A stretch of DNA of 64,000 nt from Allacma fusca (taxonomy: Eukaryota; Arthropoda; Collembola; Symphypleona; Sminthuridae), in NCBI GenBank assembly GCA_947179485.1, contig OX359247.1:2447060-2511059 (forward strand), given 5' to 3'. The notes beneath the pieces were generated by a model that was not told the origin of the DNA, did no database searches, and worked only from the letters and a program-made list of their open reading frames with translations. The position numbers and the translations under genes are program-made. Positions 9,422 through 20,176 of this stretch are shown piece by piece; position 1 is the first letter of the stretch, and every line of letters begins with the position of its first letter.

Positions 9422-10046
9422 GATACCCGAGTATGGGTACTATTTTCGAGTATTTTCGGGTACGGGTACAATACGGGTACAGGTACATGGATTGAGATAA
9501 CATTGCGGGTACGGGTCCGAAAAATTTGTACCCGGATACTGGGGTATTTGTACGGGTATAGATACAAGTTATTGAAATACCCGCACTTCGGGTACGGATA
9601 CAGGTACGGGTACCGATTTTTTGTACCCGTGCCGAGCACTGATTACATAACCATTTGCGTTTTCAAAAATTACGACGCACTCCTGGAAACACGCTGAATA
9701 TCAAAAGAAACCTGTAGGTCGGAGAGAGAGTCACATACTACACTAGATGCCTCGTAAGATGGATTTCTGTTTGTTAAAGTACCCACATTTTCGTGTATTA
9801 ATTTGTCAGGTTCAGGTATATTGGAAGCTTGTACCTGTTCCTTTCAGGTACAACCAAAAAATTCCAAGTTTGTACCTGCACCCAACACCTGGTTTTGTAC
9901 CCAAAATTTGGGTACATATAGCTAGTTTCCATAAAGTACCTATTCATGTTGGGTACTTAAACGGAGTACCCATTTCGGACCTGGACCTGTACCTATACCC
10001 AAATACTCAGTTACTACCAGGACCCATGCGATGCACTGCTATACAG

Positions 10047-10195
10047 CACAATGTTAATTTTTTGAACATGAACAGATACAGCTAGTAAATTATGGTTAAA
10101 GTTATTTTACCAATTTTATAAAATAAACACGCGTATATTATTACGAGGACACCAGTCGGTCAAATATTCTTAATTCAAGATTTTTTTGGTCTGGG
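10047..10195. other. Short spacer between two nested transposon complexes
   Basis: This resumes the 34-bp repeat unit and dispersed repeat seen at 2041-2140 (CTAGTAAATTATGG). No gene is seen. Confidence 0.5.
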
Positions 10196-10399
10196 CAGAG
10201 CTGTTTTCAAGTCATGTCTTTACGCTAACCCGACCATGGACTTGACTTGGAATTGAATATTACGTCCAAAAATATGTTCAACCTGGACTTGATATTTTGA
10301 CTTGAGTCTTGAACATGAATTTTCAAATCAGATCCCTTCACGCCATTTATAACATGACTTGGACATGAATAGGACTTGGAATGTGTGGTTTCAAATGAC

Positions 10400-10562
10400 G
10401 TGACTTGATCATGACTTGAGACGTGACTTGATCATGACTTGAGACGTGACTTGATCATGACTTGAGACGTGACTTGATCATGACTTGAGACGTGACTTGA
10501 TCATGACTTGAGATGTGACTTGATCATGACTTGAGACGTGACTTGATCCTTGATCATGACAT
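10400..10562. repeat. 23-bp tandem array
   Basis: About seven near-identical copies of a 23-bp unit beginning GTGACTTGATCATGACTTG are present. It contains the palindrome TGATCA and the ACTTGA word that builds the subterminal arrays of the surrounding hAT-like element. Confidence 0.9.
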
Positions 10563-10599
10563 GAACATGGGACTTCAAGTCAATCAAGTTATATTTAAT

Positions 10600-11204
10600 C
10601 ATGTTATTAATCATTAAATTACTAAAGTACCAAATAACATTTAAATATATCAACGAGTATTAACAAATATTATGCAATTCAGTCATCCGTTTCTCCTAAA
10701 ACGTTTTTAGCGACAGCTTCAGCTCGAACTTGATCAAAATTCTGCAAATGGTATTTTAATTTTAGCCATGCATCTAACTATTAATCTCGTGAGGTAGCGT
10801 GAATGAAAATGAATGATGAGATTAACGACGTTGTAGAATAGGAAAGATTAGAGTATTTATTCCAAGAAAGTCCGAATGGGTAAAGAGGGAGAGAAGAGAT
10901 AGATGAGGTGTGTAAAGTGTGAGAGTCGGAGGAAGAGTTTCTGTGGGCATGAGAGTGTGTATTCTCAGGCCCTGCAATGGTAAGGATTGTGAGTTCAGGT
11001 TGAGACAGGATTATTCCTGTTGAGACAAGAATAGACAGGAACGGGCGAGGTAGGACGTGTGGGCAAATGACACGTGCCAATGTACATACATGCATGAATG
11101 CTCATATAATAATGCCTTGTATATGTAATATTCGCACACTAACTATTTTCATGCACAGCTGAATAGTTTCATCCATCATTCTTGATAGTCTCTTTGGGGT
11201 TAAA
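10600..11204. other. Interior of the hAT-like element, no gene seen
   Basis: AT-rich, then a purine-rich stretch (10850-11050) that leaves the opposite strand open by composition only. No supported gene. Confidence 0.45.
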
Positions 11205-11339
11205 AGACCGGTTCCCATTGAAAATAAGCATTCCATTGGAACTATAGTTGAACCCGATGGAAAATCTTGCTACATAGTTATGCATGAAACATCGTACATA
11301 AAAAGCAAACATTTTCCTACATATTTTTCGGACGCTTTT

Positions 11340-11495
11340 TATGCATAATAATTTCTGTTATATTTCTGCATAGTAATTTCTGTTATATTTATGCATAGTA
11401 ATTTCGGTTATATTTCTGCATAGTAATTTCTGTTATATTTATGCATAGTAATTTCTGTTATATTCATGCGTAATAACTTCTGTTACGTTTATACA
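11340..11495. repeat. 25-bp subterminal array of the EnSpm-like element
   Basis: About six copies of a 25-bp unit containing GCATAGTAATTTCTG are present. Related GCATA motifs recur near the right end (16690-16805). Subterminal repeats of this kind are the transposase or regulator binding sites in CACTA elements. Confidence 0.8.
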
Positions 11496-11698
11496 TGCCG
11501 ATCTATATTACTGATATGCTGAAAATATTGTCTAATTATAATAATCTAGCGAGTAAATTATTTATTGAAACAATTAATTAATTACATAATTCACCAAATC
11601 AAATTTTATTTGTCTACTGAAAACCTTATTTATTGAGTAAAATAATACCGCAACAAGTAGTTGAAATACAAATATTCATACAAAAATGATAATCAAGG

Positions 11699-13087
11699 TC
11701 AATTCACGTCCGCTTCCATATCTTGAGCCGCAACTCCAATTGAATCTTTGTAATTCACTTCCCGGATGTATTCTCCCAAGGATTGGGAGAATACACGAGT
11801 CACGATCCTTTCAAACTTAACACCAGACTTTTTGCAATCTTCCTCTAGAACCGACATACAGTAACTTGAATAAGTTAAATAATATCACATACAATACGAT
11901 TCAACTGGCCAGGCTTTATCCTATTCAAACTCCAGGAAATAAAACCAAATTACTTACTAATAACGGCGTCTCGCTTGGAAGGATCCACGGATGGCTTTGC
12001 TGCTAGCAGTTTGTTTGCATTGCATACCCGACCAAATAATGATTTCCCTGTCAATTCTGCATCCTGGAAGACTAAACGAAGGATATTGCGCCCTAGAACG
12101 GCTGGATACGATGACAACAATCTCGCCCTCTCCAACAACACTGCGCTAACCGGTACACCAACTCCAATTTCAATCGTTGTCTGTATTAAAGCAAATATGC
12201 TCAATATATACACGTGTAAATACGAAGAATTACTAAGCTAAAAATCTTTCACGTATATTGCACTTGATATTGTCATTACCGTCTTATCTGCCTTGAATTT
12301 GCTAATTTTGCGGCGAAGGGATTTGCATTTTGCTAAAAAAGGAATCCATGCTGTAGAGCACTTACATTACTTAGGTATTATTTCATTTGATTAAAAGTTC
12401 ATGCACATACATTTGTACTTCTCGTGTAATTCACGTTCCGCTGCAAGCTTTGATTCTAGGGTTTCGATTTTGTGATTAGCTTTTCTGAGCTTCTTCTCTA
12501 GCTTTCGAATCTGTCTCGGCTCCCTCTCAGTCACCATACTTGAAGATGGGTCGAATTGCAACCATGAATGTTCCAAGTCCACCGACGCCGATCTCCGCAA
12601 TTCTATCTCTTCAATGACCTTTTCAATTCCAGATGCAACAGATCCCTTTTTCTGTCTTGCTGTTTTCTGGAAAATATTACGAAACACGTTTATAGAAATT
12701 CAACACACATTGCATAACAACGAAGGTAAATGAACTACAAAAGAATGAAATAACCTGAGCAGGTAATTTTTCGGAGCCTGTTGCTGGCTCTGAATTAGCA
12801 GCATCGAATTCATGCTCGTATGATTTCATTCGCAAAGTGATTTCATTTTGGGTGGCACCTGTAATATAACAATTTCCATAAAATCTATCCGGTCAAAAAA
12901 TTCATACTTGTATCAGAATCCATTTAAAATGATATATTCTTTAAAGCTATAATTAAATAAAATATTACCATGCATTATATGCATGCAGAAGCTTTCCTTT
13001 ATATACTTTTCGGTTGAAGATAACCTCAAGGTTTTCCAAAGTTTCCACGACACCAGAAAATACGGCGAAAAACTCATAATTAGCCAA
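11699..13087 (-). CDS. Coiled-coil plus BEN-domain-like protein, spliced, inside the EnSpm-like element
   Basis: Minus-strand exons inferred from splice sites are 13087-12969, 12858-12755, 12666-12411, 12332-12280, 12180 to about 11953, and about 11864-11699 (stop 11699-11701). Phases agree across 12755/12666, 12411/12332 and 12280/12180. The join between the first two listed exons and the exact donor near 11953 are uncertain, and the 5' end was not found. The 12666-12411 exon encodes a charged heptad-like coiled coil (IRKLEKKLRKANHKIETLES). The 12180 exon reads TTIEIGVGVPVSAVLLERAR, then a VFQDAELTGKSLFGR segment and KPSVDPSKRDAVI, the pattern of a BEN domain, a DNA-binding helical fold. It may bind the element's ends, or it could be a captured host gene. 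No stops interrupt these exons. Confidence 0.5.
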
Positions 13088-13927
13088 CTGAAATGTAAAA
13101 AGTTATGGCCTACTCAGTCGACACTTGATACATAACTTCACGCATTGCTGTGGAAGTTAAAATCATGGCGACTTGGAGGAATATTTGAATCCTAACGACT
13201 TTGATAGCCATTCAACACTGCTGGGAAGACTCGTGAGGGATGAGTAGCAAGTGCACTCGCACTCAGAAATTCATATAAAAGTTTTAGTACGAACTGTATC
13301 ATACACATTGGTGAGTTTAAAAGACAATCGGGATTTCAAATGTGCTGAGACGGTATTGATGCCCGGCATATGTTTACGGAAAATAATAAAATAATAAATA
13401 CCACAAAGAAATGAAAATTCTTAATCTCCAGCAATATCTTCAAAGGATAGTCCAAACTGTAGAAATTGTAATAAATTTGAAGATACGATTTGTAATCATA
13501 AGTTTCACTCAAGATTTTAAAAGATGGTTTGAAAACATTTTTTAATTTCTTCCTCAAGTAATGTAATCAAGAAGTCCGACTTATGAAAAGACGATAAAAT
13601 AATTCACACACACAGTCATTCAGAGTTCAAATAATCTAGATACATTTTCCAGTGCAATATGAATAAATTTTTGAGTGCAATATTACGCAAATTTTGAAAT
13701 AACGGTCATTATAAGCACGCGACGCGTCAAAGGGCTGGAACTAAATATATATGCCCACCTTTGTATTTGAAGCAGCATCCAATTTTTCATTCTTTCTTCC
13801 ATTCTCATAGAGAATTCTAAGATAACTCTAAAGGTACAGAATCGTAAATGCAATAACTACATTAATACTTCTATATGTTATTGTATGAATGGATTTTTGT
13901 TGCTTTTAACCGGGTCTAATTTTGTAG
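13088..13927. other. Region between the two divergent transposon genes
   Basis: AT-rich; an open minus-strand frame at 13336-13557 is low complexity. The first exons and promoters of both genes may lie here, but none could be assigned. Confidence 0.4.
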
Positions 13928-16647
13928 AAGCAAAGAGAACAAAATGTGAATGATCTTGAGCCAAGTGAGGTGACAAGACTAGCTTCTGATTTAATTCCGA
14001 CTACAGTTTCTCATTCCGATGTTACAAATGACATCACTGGTTTTGATGCAAGTACAGCTGTATGTAATATATGGGTATATAATAAAAGTAAATATAAATT
14101 CTATAACATATATATAATATCTATATAATATAAATAATATGATTGAGCTATATTTGGTTCATTATATCAATTAATTATGCAATTTTTGAAATCAAAGTCC
14201 AGTTATTTCTGTGAACGTTTCTAGATATGAACTGAATTATCTACTCTTAATGTAATAAACGAATCTTCCGATGGTGAAGATTCTCAGCATTTTTCAAATT
14301 ATTGCAGTGAGTACTCCGACGACGACGTTTAACAATCTGACACGAGTCAAAGTGATAGCGAATATAACTGTGAGGTACAACTGTCGGATTAATGTATTCA
14401 AAAATTTTGTCCCATATGTAGTATGTAGTAAACTTGTGGTAACGTGTTGGAATTATTTTACAACTGTGTAACAAATCTTTTACGTAGGGCGATGATTTGA
14501 TCAACCCCAATATTTCATGCAGAGAAGGGTGCCTGCTAGTGTTTGCATACATACTCAAACATAAACTTGGGAGATGGGATACAAGACCTTCTGGATTTGA
14601 TCAAATTTTTTATTCCAAATTCTGCAGAATTCCCTGGGTCACATTATTTGCTTAAGAAAAAGTTAGAAGTACGGTACGGTTCTGTAAAACATCATTATTA
14701 TTGTAAAATGTGAATGTCTCATTCCCCAAAACGCCAACGTGTGCGTAAGTTGTGATTTTACTGTATCAACTAACTTCTTCTTCGCCTTTGATGTCGAACA
14801 ATCTCTTAAAGATATTTTCAAACTCGAGGAAGTTCCAAATGACTTCATGAAACATATTGCTAAAAGAAACCAGAGACGACAAGAAGAACGAGCATACTAT
14901 GAAGATATTTATGATGGAAACAGGTACAAGAGCTTGGGCTTAGAAAACCACGATTTAACTGCAACGAAAAATACTGACGGTGTGCCTTGCTATAAATCGT
15001 CAACATTTTCAATTTGGCCATTTCTGGTGTCTTTGAATAAATTGAGTTACCCATTGCGAAGAAACAACACATATGTAGCAGCCTTATGGTTTGGAAAATC
15101 CAAACCAATATTCCAGACCTTTTTGACGCCAATAGTTGACCAATTTAACGCGATTTCATTCGCAAAAAGATATTACCTGGACATTCCAAAGGAACACAAT
15201 CAAAACTCATGTTGCTTTTCCTATTTTGGCAGCGGATTCTGTGGCGAGGTGTGCGCTGCAAGGGCTAAACCAATTTAATGGTATGTATGGTTGTCCATGG
15301 TGTTTAGCAAAGGGTGAAACTATTTGGCTGACCGAAACGTCTCACAAGTGGATTTATCGAAACCACGATGCAACACAACGGAATAAGGATGCGTTTTTAA
15401 AGGATTTAAAAATTCTAGGGCAACGGCTGAATCAAAATGATACTTTGAAAAGTTACCACGGAATTAAACTTGCCAGCCCATTGCTTCTTTTAGAACATTT
15501 CTAATTGTTTGGGGATTCGTGTTTGATTACATGCATACTGTCAATCTGGGAGTTGCTAGGACTTTAACTAATTCATGGCTGGATACAAAATATCATGACA
15601 AACCATTTTATGTTGGAAATAAAATTCAGATTTTGAACACCCGGTTAAAAGAATGGCGTACACCATGCAGTTCAGAAAGAACAATTCGAGGTTTGGATGA
15701 GCGCAAACACTGGAAGTCAAGTGAATGGAGATGCTGGGTATTTATTTCCCCGATTATACTCAAAGATATTCTACCTTCCCAGTATTATCTCCATTTTGTT
15801 AGATTTGTTCAGGCGGTCCACATATTATGTAGCCAACGTGTTTTTGTTGTGGATTTGCCATTGGCAGAAAAGTGGTTAGGTGATTTTGTGTTGGCAGTTG
15901 AAAACTTATACGGTATATCTTTTTGTACATTCAATCTTCATATTTTAACGCATGCTACGCAATGTGTTAAGAATTGGGGACCGCTGTGGAACTACTCCCT
16001 TTTTCACTTCGAAAATTTTAATGGGATTTTGCTGAAATACTTTAAAGCGGCTTCCAAAATTGAAATTCAGATCAGCAAGAAAATTGTCGAAAACTCCCAT
16101 GCATTGACATTAGGGACAAGTGTTTTTTAAAATGTGCACGCGCTACAATTTTACGAAGAACTTATTCATAAGCATCAAGGTTTGGTGAAATTTCCTGCAG
16201 TTTCTGACAACTGCCTTCTCCTTGGTGCGTCAAAACTGTACGCTTTAAATGATGAAAAAATCAAACAAATAAAACTAGACAATTCGCGTCAAATCATATC
16301 ATGCAAAAGTTACAAGAGGTTTCGTGAACGGGCTACATATCAATACGCAATCAGGTATTACTTCAAAGAAATGTGCGTGTATTGTTAGGAGTAGATCAAA
16401 ATTTTACCTCATTAGGTCTATCTTACTTGTGAATAGCAACTCCTCCAACGGTTGCTATTTGGTTTGTAGTAAATTAAAATCTATCCCAATAGTTAAAGCG
16501 TATTCTGCTTTTAATGTTCGATTAGAAAATACAGTGAAAATAATTGCCGCCAGTAACATTCAAGATTGTTCCTTTTATTGTGGAGTTAAAGAGGGGAGAA
16601 CAATCGAACAAATTGTGTACATACCGAATAGTATTGAGCAAGAATAA
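13928..16647 (+). pseudogene. EnSpm/CACTA tnp2-type transposase, decayed
   Basis: Scattered frames on the plus strand follow the order of animal EnSpm transposases. There is an acidic N-terminal part with a stop (about 13928-14390), a CVSC/SDFTVSTN segment near 14740, and GVPCYKSSTFSIWPF at about 14980. Next come the GMYGCPWCLAKGE segment (about 15280), DYMHTVNLGVARTL (15522) and the C-terminal tnp2/DUF4218-like block LHILTHATQCVKNWGPLW (about 15940). The tail ends EGRTIEQIVYIPNSIEQE at 16647. Frameshifts separate 14739-15130, 15136-15504 and 15519-16130; a stop follows at 16128-16130, and there are further stops upstream. The enzyme would cut and paste the element via a DDE/D RNase H-like fold. 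This copy cannot make a full protein. Confidence 0.75.
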
Positions 16648-16830
16648 ATTAAACATTTTGCTTTTAAAATTATTAGAGTAATGATTAATATTTCTGCATA
16701 TTAATTTCTGCATAACCGCATGTGCATACTCTTTTATGTCAAGTCCGATAATAATTATGCACGTAGCAATCCGCCAGGCGAAAACATGTACATAATTATG
16801 CATAACATTTCCCATCGGGAAGAAACTTAA

Positions 16831-17059
16831 ATATTATATTAATGTTTGTCCATCCTAACACTACACTTTTAACGACAGTCAAACGTGTCTAATAAAAAAC
16901 GCTTTCTTGAAGGTTTAGGGCTCCTTGATGGTTCCTGCGAATCTTAGTCAACGTTTCTCAGGTTGGGTAAGATTTAAAACATGTGCAACCAACACTTCAA
17001 CGACAGTAACGGTAGGGAGTGCGATTTCTGTAGGAATTTGGAACACGTGAGTAAATGTC
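16831..17059. other. Right interior flank of the hAT-like element
   Basis: About 230 bp between the EnSpm-like right end and the ACTTGA array. No gene seen. Confidence 0.4.
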
Positions 17060-17406
17060 AACTGCTCGTTTAGACATGGGAATTGAACTTGAGGAGTGAA
17101 GTCATTTCTCAAGTCACGTCATGTCGTTTAACTTGAACATGAAATAGACTTGGTCGTCAAGTCTTTTAGAAGAACATGGACTTGAATAGACTTGAACATG
17201 AGTTCGTGTTCAAATTTCGTTACGGAATTGACCCTCTACTTGAAATTTCAAGTCAAAATTTTCGTTTGCACGAACATGACTTGGACGTGACTTGAATGAG
17301 CCAAAACAGACATGGACTTGAAAACAGCTCTGTCTATGGGTGAAATAATCTAAGGACCAACCGAAATGAGTCTCATGCCCAGGGCGGTGAGATTATGTGG
17401 CTATAG

Positions 17407-18560
17407 CAGAGCTGCGTTCAAGTGCAAGTACAACTTGAACAGTTCAAGTACGTATCAAGTTCAAGTCAAGTCAAGTGCATACAATTTTGTAACTTGAAAC
17501 TTGAACATCAAGTTCAAGTTAATAATTCATTACTTGATTGCAAAATCAAGTCAAGTTCAAGTATCCTGAATGGAAGTACTTGAATAAAACTTGAGTATAA
17601 CTTGAGTTTTTTTACTGAAAAGGAATATAAGCATTGCGTAATTAGTGGCATCATTGCATCCCGCCAAAAACAATAATGGGCGTCAATCATCATATTATTG
17701 ACATCTTTGTGTTTCTTGATATTCTATCGACATTAAAGTCACCTCCACGATGCCCAGTGGTCGAGATCAAAAATAAGTCTTGTCCTGTTTCCATACTTTG
17801 AATTATTAAAGGTTCTGACTTATTGTTTTATAAGGATGTTCTTTATGATCGGGTGTCTGGTTCCATTACAAAAATGAAGTTATTGTGCAGTACACCTGTT
17901 CTGTAGCTAAGAAGTTAATTTATTATTCCATGTAAGAATAATTTTTGCTGATATTAAACATGATGGCACTAACGATCAACAAACAATCTTATAAAATTCA
18001 ATATTGGTTAAGCAAAATTACCGAGGGCAGAATATAACTGCTGGTTACACTCACCAGTAGAGTGCAACTCTAATGTGAACAGGCCAATAATATGATTGCT
18101 AACCTCTTAATTGTGGAAATTAGTAATATATACTAGTGTTTACAGTTAAACTTTTTAGAAATTTTAAAGTAATGGATATCATCCGCATGCCGTTTAGTTT
18201 ATCCTAATTACGGCCTAATCATTGTCAGCTTAATAATTGTGGACGAAATTTCTAGCATTGTTTATTCATTTACGAAAACAATACTTGAATAATCAAGTTC
18301 ACGTTCAAGTCAAGTTATGTGTCCAACTTGAACGTCAAGTTCTTATCAAGTCAAGTTATGTGTCCAACTTGAACGTCAAGTTCTTATCAAGTCAAGTTAT
18401 GTGTCCAACTTGAACGTCAAGTTCTTATCAAGTCAAGTTATGTGTCCAACTTGAACGTCAAGTTCTTATCAAGTTCAAGTTCTGTAAAATGAACTTGAAA
18501 ATCGTGTACTTGAATACTCAAGTTGCTTCAGAAACTTGATTAATCAAGTGCAAGTGCGGA
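17407..18560. mobile_element. CAAGTT-word hAT-like element, right end unclear
   Basis: It begins CAGAGCTGCGTTCAAGTGC, another hAT-type CAGAGCTG start, followed by dense CAAGTT/AACTTG words to about 17610. A featureless interior (17610-18280) follows, then a second dense block to about 18555 ending CAAGTGCAAGTGCGGA. A matching inverted CAGAGCTG terminus at the right was not found, so the right end may be eroded. No coding capacity is seen. Confidence 0.5.
18310..18485. repeat. 41-bp tandem array
   Basis: About four near-perfect copies of a 41-bp unit containing TTATGTGTCCAACTTGAACG lie in the right block of the CAAGTT-word element. Each unit contains inverted copies of the word (CAACTTG and CAAGTT). 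Confidence 0.9.
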
Positions 18561-19272
18561 TACCTCGTTTAAACTTTGTCCATAAAATATTTTGACGCTA
18601 CTTTATTGGAAATCCGGGGAGCTACATACATATAACACAAATCTTTACGTTGAGAATTGTGGGCAAGACCGGAAAAATTTCCAGAACAAGGTTGGAAAAT
18701 TGTTATTTCAAGTAAATAATACTTTGCATTATTTTTTTTTAATTTCCTTAATTTTGCTGTTGGATCCAAACTCCGAAGACCAATATCTTAAGACACGCCA
18801 GATTCATTTACAGGTTAATTAATTGACGAGGAAGCCGTAAACTATAATGTGAATATAAGATCCAAAATTCTATATGCATGGTTATATATATATGAACGTT
18901 TTATAGTGCTGATGAAACTACAATATTATTATAGTAAGTCAGTTTAAAAAAAGATTTAGTTTGCATATAAAACATATGTATATTTTATTTCATCGTGTAT
19001 GATCTCAGAATTTAGCAAAAATTTGCTTCAAAAGTTGAGCGCACTCAATTTTAAGGTACAACAGTAGTTACAGGTACAGAGAAAGGATCGATGCTTTTAG
19101 CTGGAGAGTGGAAATGGAAAAGGAAAAATATTCACAGCTATACAGAGTATTGGCCAATTGAAACAGAAAATTACTGGCAGTAAAGAGGGAGGTAGAGAGA
19201 GAGACAGAAAGAGACAGGAAGGAGGGGATGAATAAATAACATTTAATCCATTATTTAGTTTGTACTTGCAAT
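18561..19272. other. Intergenic, one GGGGAG repeat motif
   Basis: No gene is seen. AATCCGGGGAGCTACATA at about 18611-18628 is a diverged copy of a motif also present at 26888-26908, 34443-34465 and 34795-34815. A purine-rich stretch lies at about 19180-19230. TTTAAT at 19242-19247 (ATTAAA on minus) could be the poly(A) signal of the cuticle gene. Confidence 0.4.
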
Positions 19273-20051
19273 TTAAATAAGTCTAGCGCCAGCAAGACCG
19301 ATAGGGGCAGCTCCAATGCGAGCAATACCTCCACCGATCAGTCCATGTGGAGCAAGCCCTCCAGAAATAAGAGTTTGAGGAGCAATTCCACGGGCAAGAA
19401 GGGTTTGTGGGGCAAGTCCTCCAGCAATCAGAGCTTGAGGAGCAATTCCAACGGGAGCAGCAATACGAGCGACAGGAGCCGCGGCAATGACTGGGGCAGC
19501 GGCAACCTTCGCAACAGCTGGAGCAGAACGCTCAACGACTGCGTTGAATCCGTTGATGGAATCAGCCGTGTAAGTGACGGTGCGGATAGCACCATCGGGC
19601 TCAACCAAAGAGTATTGTCCTTGGACAAGGTCACCATCCCGAGTCTCTGAGGCAGTCTTCGAGTCTCCAGTTAAACCGTCAGCGACGGAGTATCCGTACG
19701 AGTATTGGGGGTGGAGGTCAACGGGCTCAGACACAACCGTCTTTGCAATCGCTGGGGCCAAACCGATGGCGGGAACTCCGACGCGGGCAATGCCTGGAGC
19801 AATCCCGAGTCCCAGTGGGCTAGCGAGCCCCAGACCAGAAACCAATGGAGAACCAATAGGAGCGAGTCCAGCTTGGGATACAGCCACAAGGGCCAAGAAC
19901 GTAGCGACCTAACCAGCAAGAACAAGAAAAAAAAATCAGTACATTGTATTGCCAATTTGTAATTTCTAAATTCAAATCCAAAAAGTAAATTCTAAGCATA
20001 TAAAAATTCATAAAAACTATAAAAGTATTTTCTCCATACCTTTCCAATCAT
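19273..20051 (-). CDS. RR-2 cuticular protein (CPR family)
   Basis: There are two coding exons: 20051-20040 (only MIGK) and 19908-19273, joined across a 131-bp GT..AG intron, giving 215 residues. A tiny first coding exon cutting the signal peptide is typical of arthropod CPR genes. The signal peptide is [18 protein letters not shown]. Residues about 73-133 form an extended Rebers-Riddiford RR-2 chitin-binding domain: [20 protein letters not shown], then [17 protein letters not shown] and [15 protein letters not shown]. The aromatic residues thought to contact chitin are present. The flanks are Ala/Pro/Gly/Leu-rich, and the C-terminus repeats [13 protein letters not shown] units about five times. 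The protein would be secreted into hard cuticle. No damage is seen. TATA and initiator-like sequences lie upstream. Confidence 0.93.
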
Positions 20052-20129
20052 GTTTGCAGGGGTTAACAATTAAATTGTTTTCCAAGAGAGCGGAAGTGAT
20101 TTTATTGTTGTACTGTCTCAACTCCAAGT

Positions 20130-20176
20130 TCTTGTCGACTGTGTGTATCCCCTCAGACGCCGTTGGTTTTTATACT
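20130..20176 (-). promoter_or_regulatory. TATA box and initiator of the cuticle gene
   Basis: On the minus strand GTATAAAAACC (20175-20165) is followed about 30 bp downstream by ACACAGTCGAC, an arthropod CAGT-type initiator. The predicted 5' leader is then about 85 nt before the ATG at 20051. Confidence 0.6.

Larger units (their letters stand above)
2993..9641. mobile_element. Inner hAT-like non-autonomous element (TACCCG word)
   Basis: The left terminus CAGTGCTCGGCACGGGTA starts at 2993, and the right terminus TACCCGTGCCGAGCACTG ends at 9641. Both are flanked by the identical 8-bp duplication ATTACATA (2985-2992 and 9642-9649), the hAT hallmark. The subterminal arrays (2997-3245 and 9425-9640) are runs of GGGTAC/GGGTAT. 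The left interior (3245-4088) is AT-rich without a supported gene. Subtracting the nested 5.3-kb element and its TSD leaves about 1.3 kb. It lies inside the outer hAT-like element and has no transposase. Confidence 0.85.
2463..10038. mobile_element. Outer hAT-like non-autonomous element (TACCTG word)
   Basis: The left end reads CAGTGCATCGCATGGGTAC and the right end is its inverse, GACCCATGCGATGCACTG, ending at 10038. The flanks ATATACAG (2455-2462) and CTATACAG (10039-10046) match at 7 of 8 positions, as an old hAT target duplication would. Subterminal arrays at about 2480-2720 and 9775-10035 are degenerate runs of GTACCTG, inverted relative to each other. Without its nested insert the element is about 0.9 kb. 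No transposase is present, so it would have needed one supplied in trans. It was inserted into a 34-bp minisatellite unit. Confidence 0.75.
11205..16830. mobile_element. EnSpm/CACTA-like transposon with two genes
   Basis: The two ends carry related inverted sequence. The left has GTTCCCATTG, TTCCATTGGAA and CCCGATGGAAAAT (11211-11265), then ATGCATA-rich repeats. The right has ATGCATA-rich sequence and TTTCCCATCGGGAA (about 16807-16820). Exact termini and the 2-3 bp target duplication could not be fixed. Inside lie a minus-strand gene with a BEN-like domain (11699-13087) and a plus-strand tnp2-type transposase pseudogene (13928-16647), arranged back to back. A two-gene layout with subterminal repeats recalls plant Spm, where a small DNA-binding protein and a transposase cooperate at the ends. 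Confidence 0.6.
10196..17332. mobile_element. hAT-like element (ACTTGA word) enclosing an EnSpm-like transposon
   Basis: The left end CAGAGCTGTTTTCAAGTC at 10196 is mirrored by GACTTGAAAACAGCTCTG-type sequence ending at 17332 (here GGACTTGAAAACAGCTCTG). The subterminal arrays (10196-10570 and about 17060-17332) are degenerate runs of ACTTGA/CATGACTTG. The putative 8-bp flanks GGTCTGGG and TCTATGGG match poorly, so the target duplication is decayed or the ends come from different events. The interior carries a separate EnSpm-like element. No hAT transposase is seen. Confidence 0.6.

Noticed and set aside
10400..10562. Possible CRISPR array
   Set aside because: Units are directly adjacent with no unique spacers; the context is a eukaryotic transposon. 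The same applies to 18310-18485, 42890-43400 and 49360-49925.
10781..11095. 104-codon minus-strand frame
   Set aside because: Arises from a purine-rich stretch; no splice sites or family resemblance.
11975..12241. Plus-strand frame opposite the BEN-like exon
   Set aside because: The minus-strand reading has matching splice phases with neighbouring exons and a recognisable domain; the plus-strand one has neither.
19345..19962. Long open frames on the plus strand opposite the cuticle gene
   Set aside because: They mirror the biased Ala/Pro/Gly codons of the minus-strand cuticle gene, which has a domain, signal peptide, intron and promoter.
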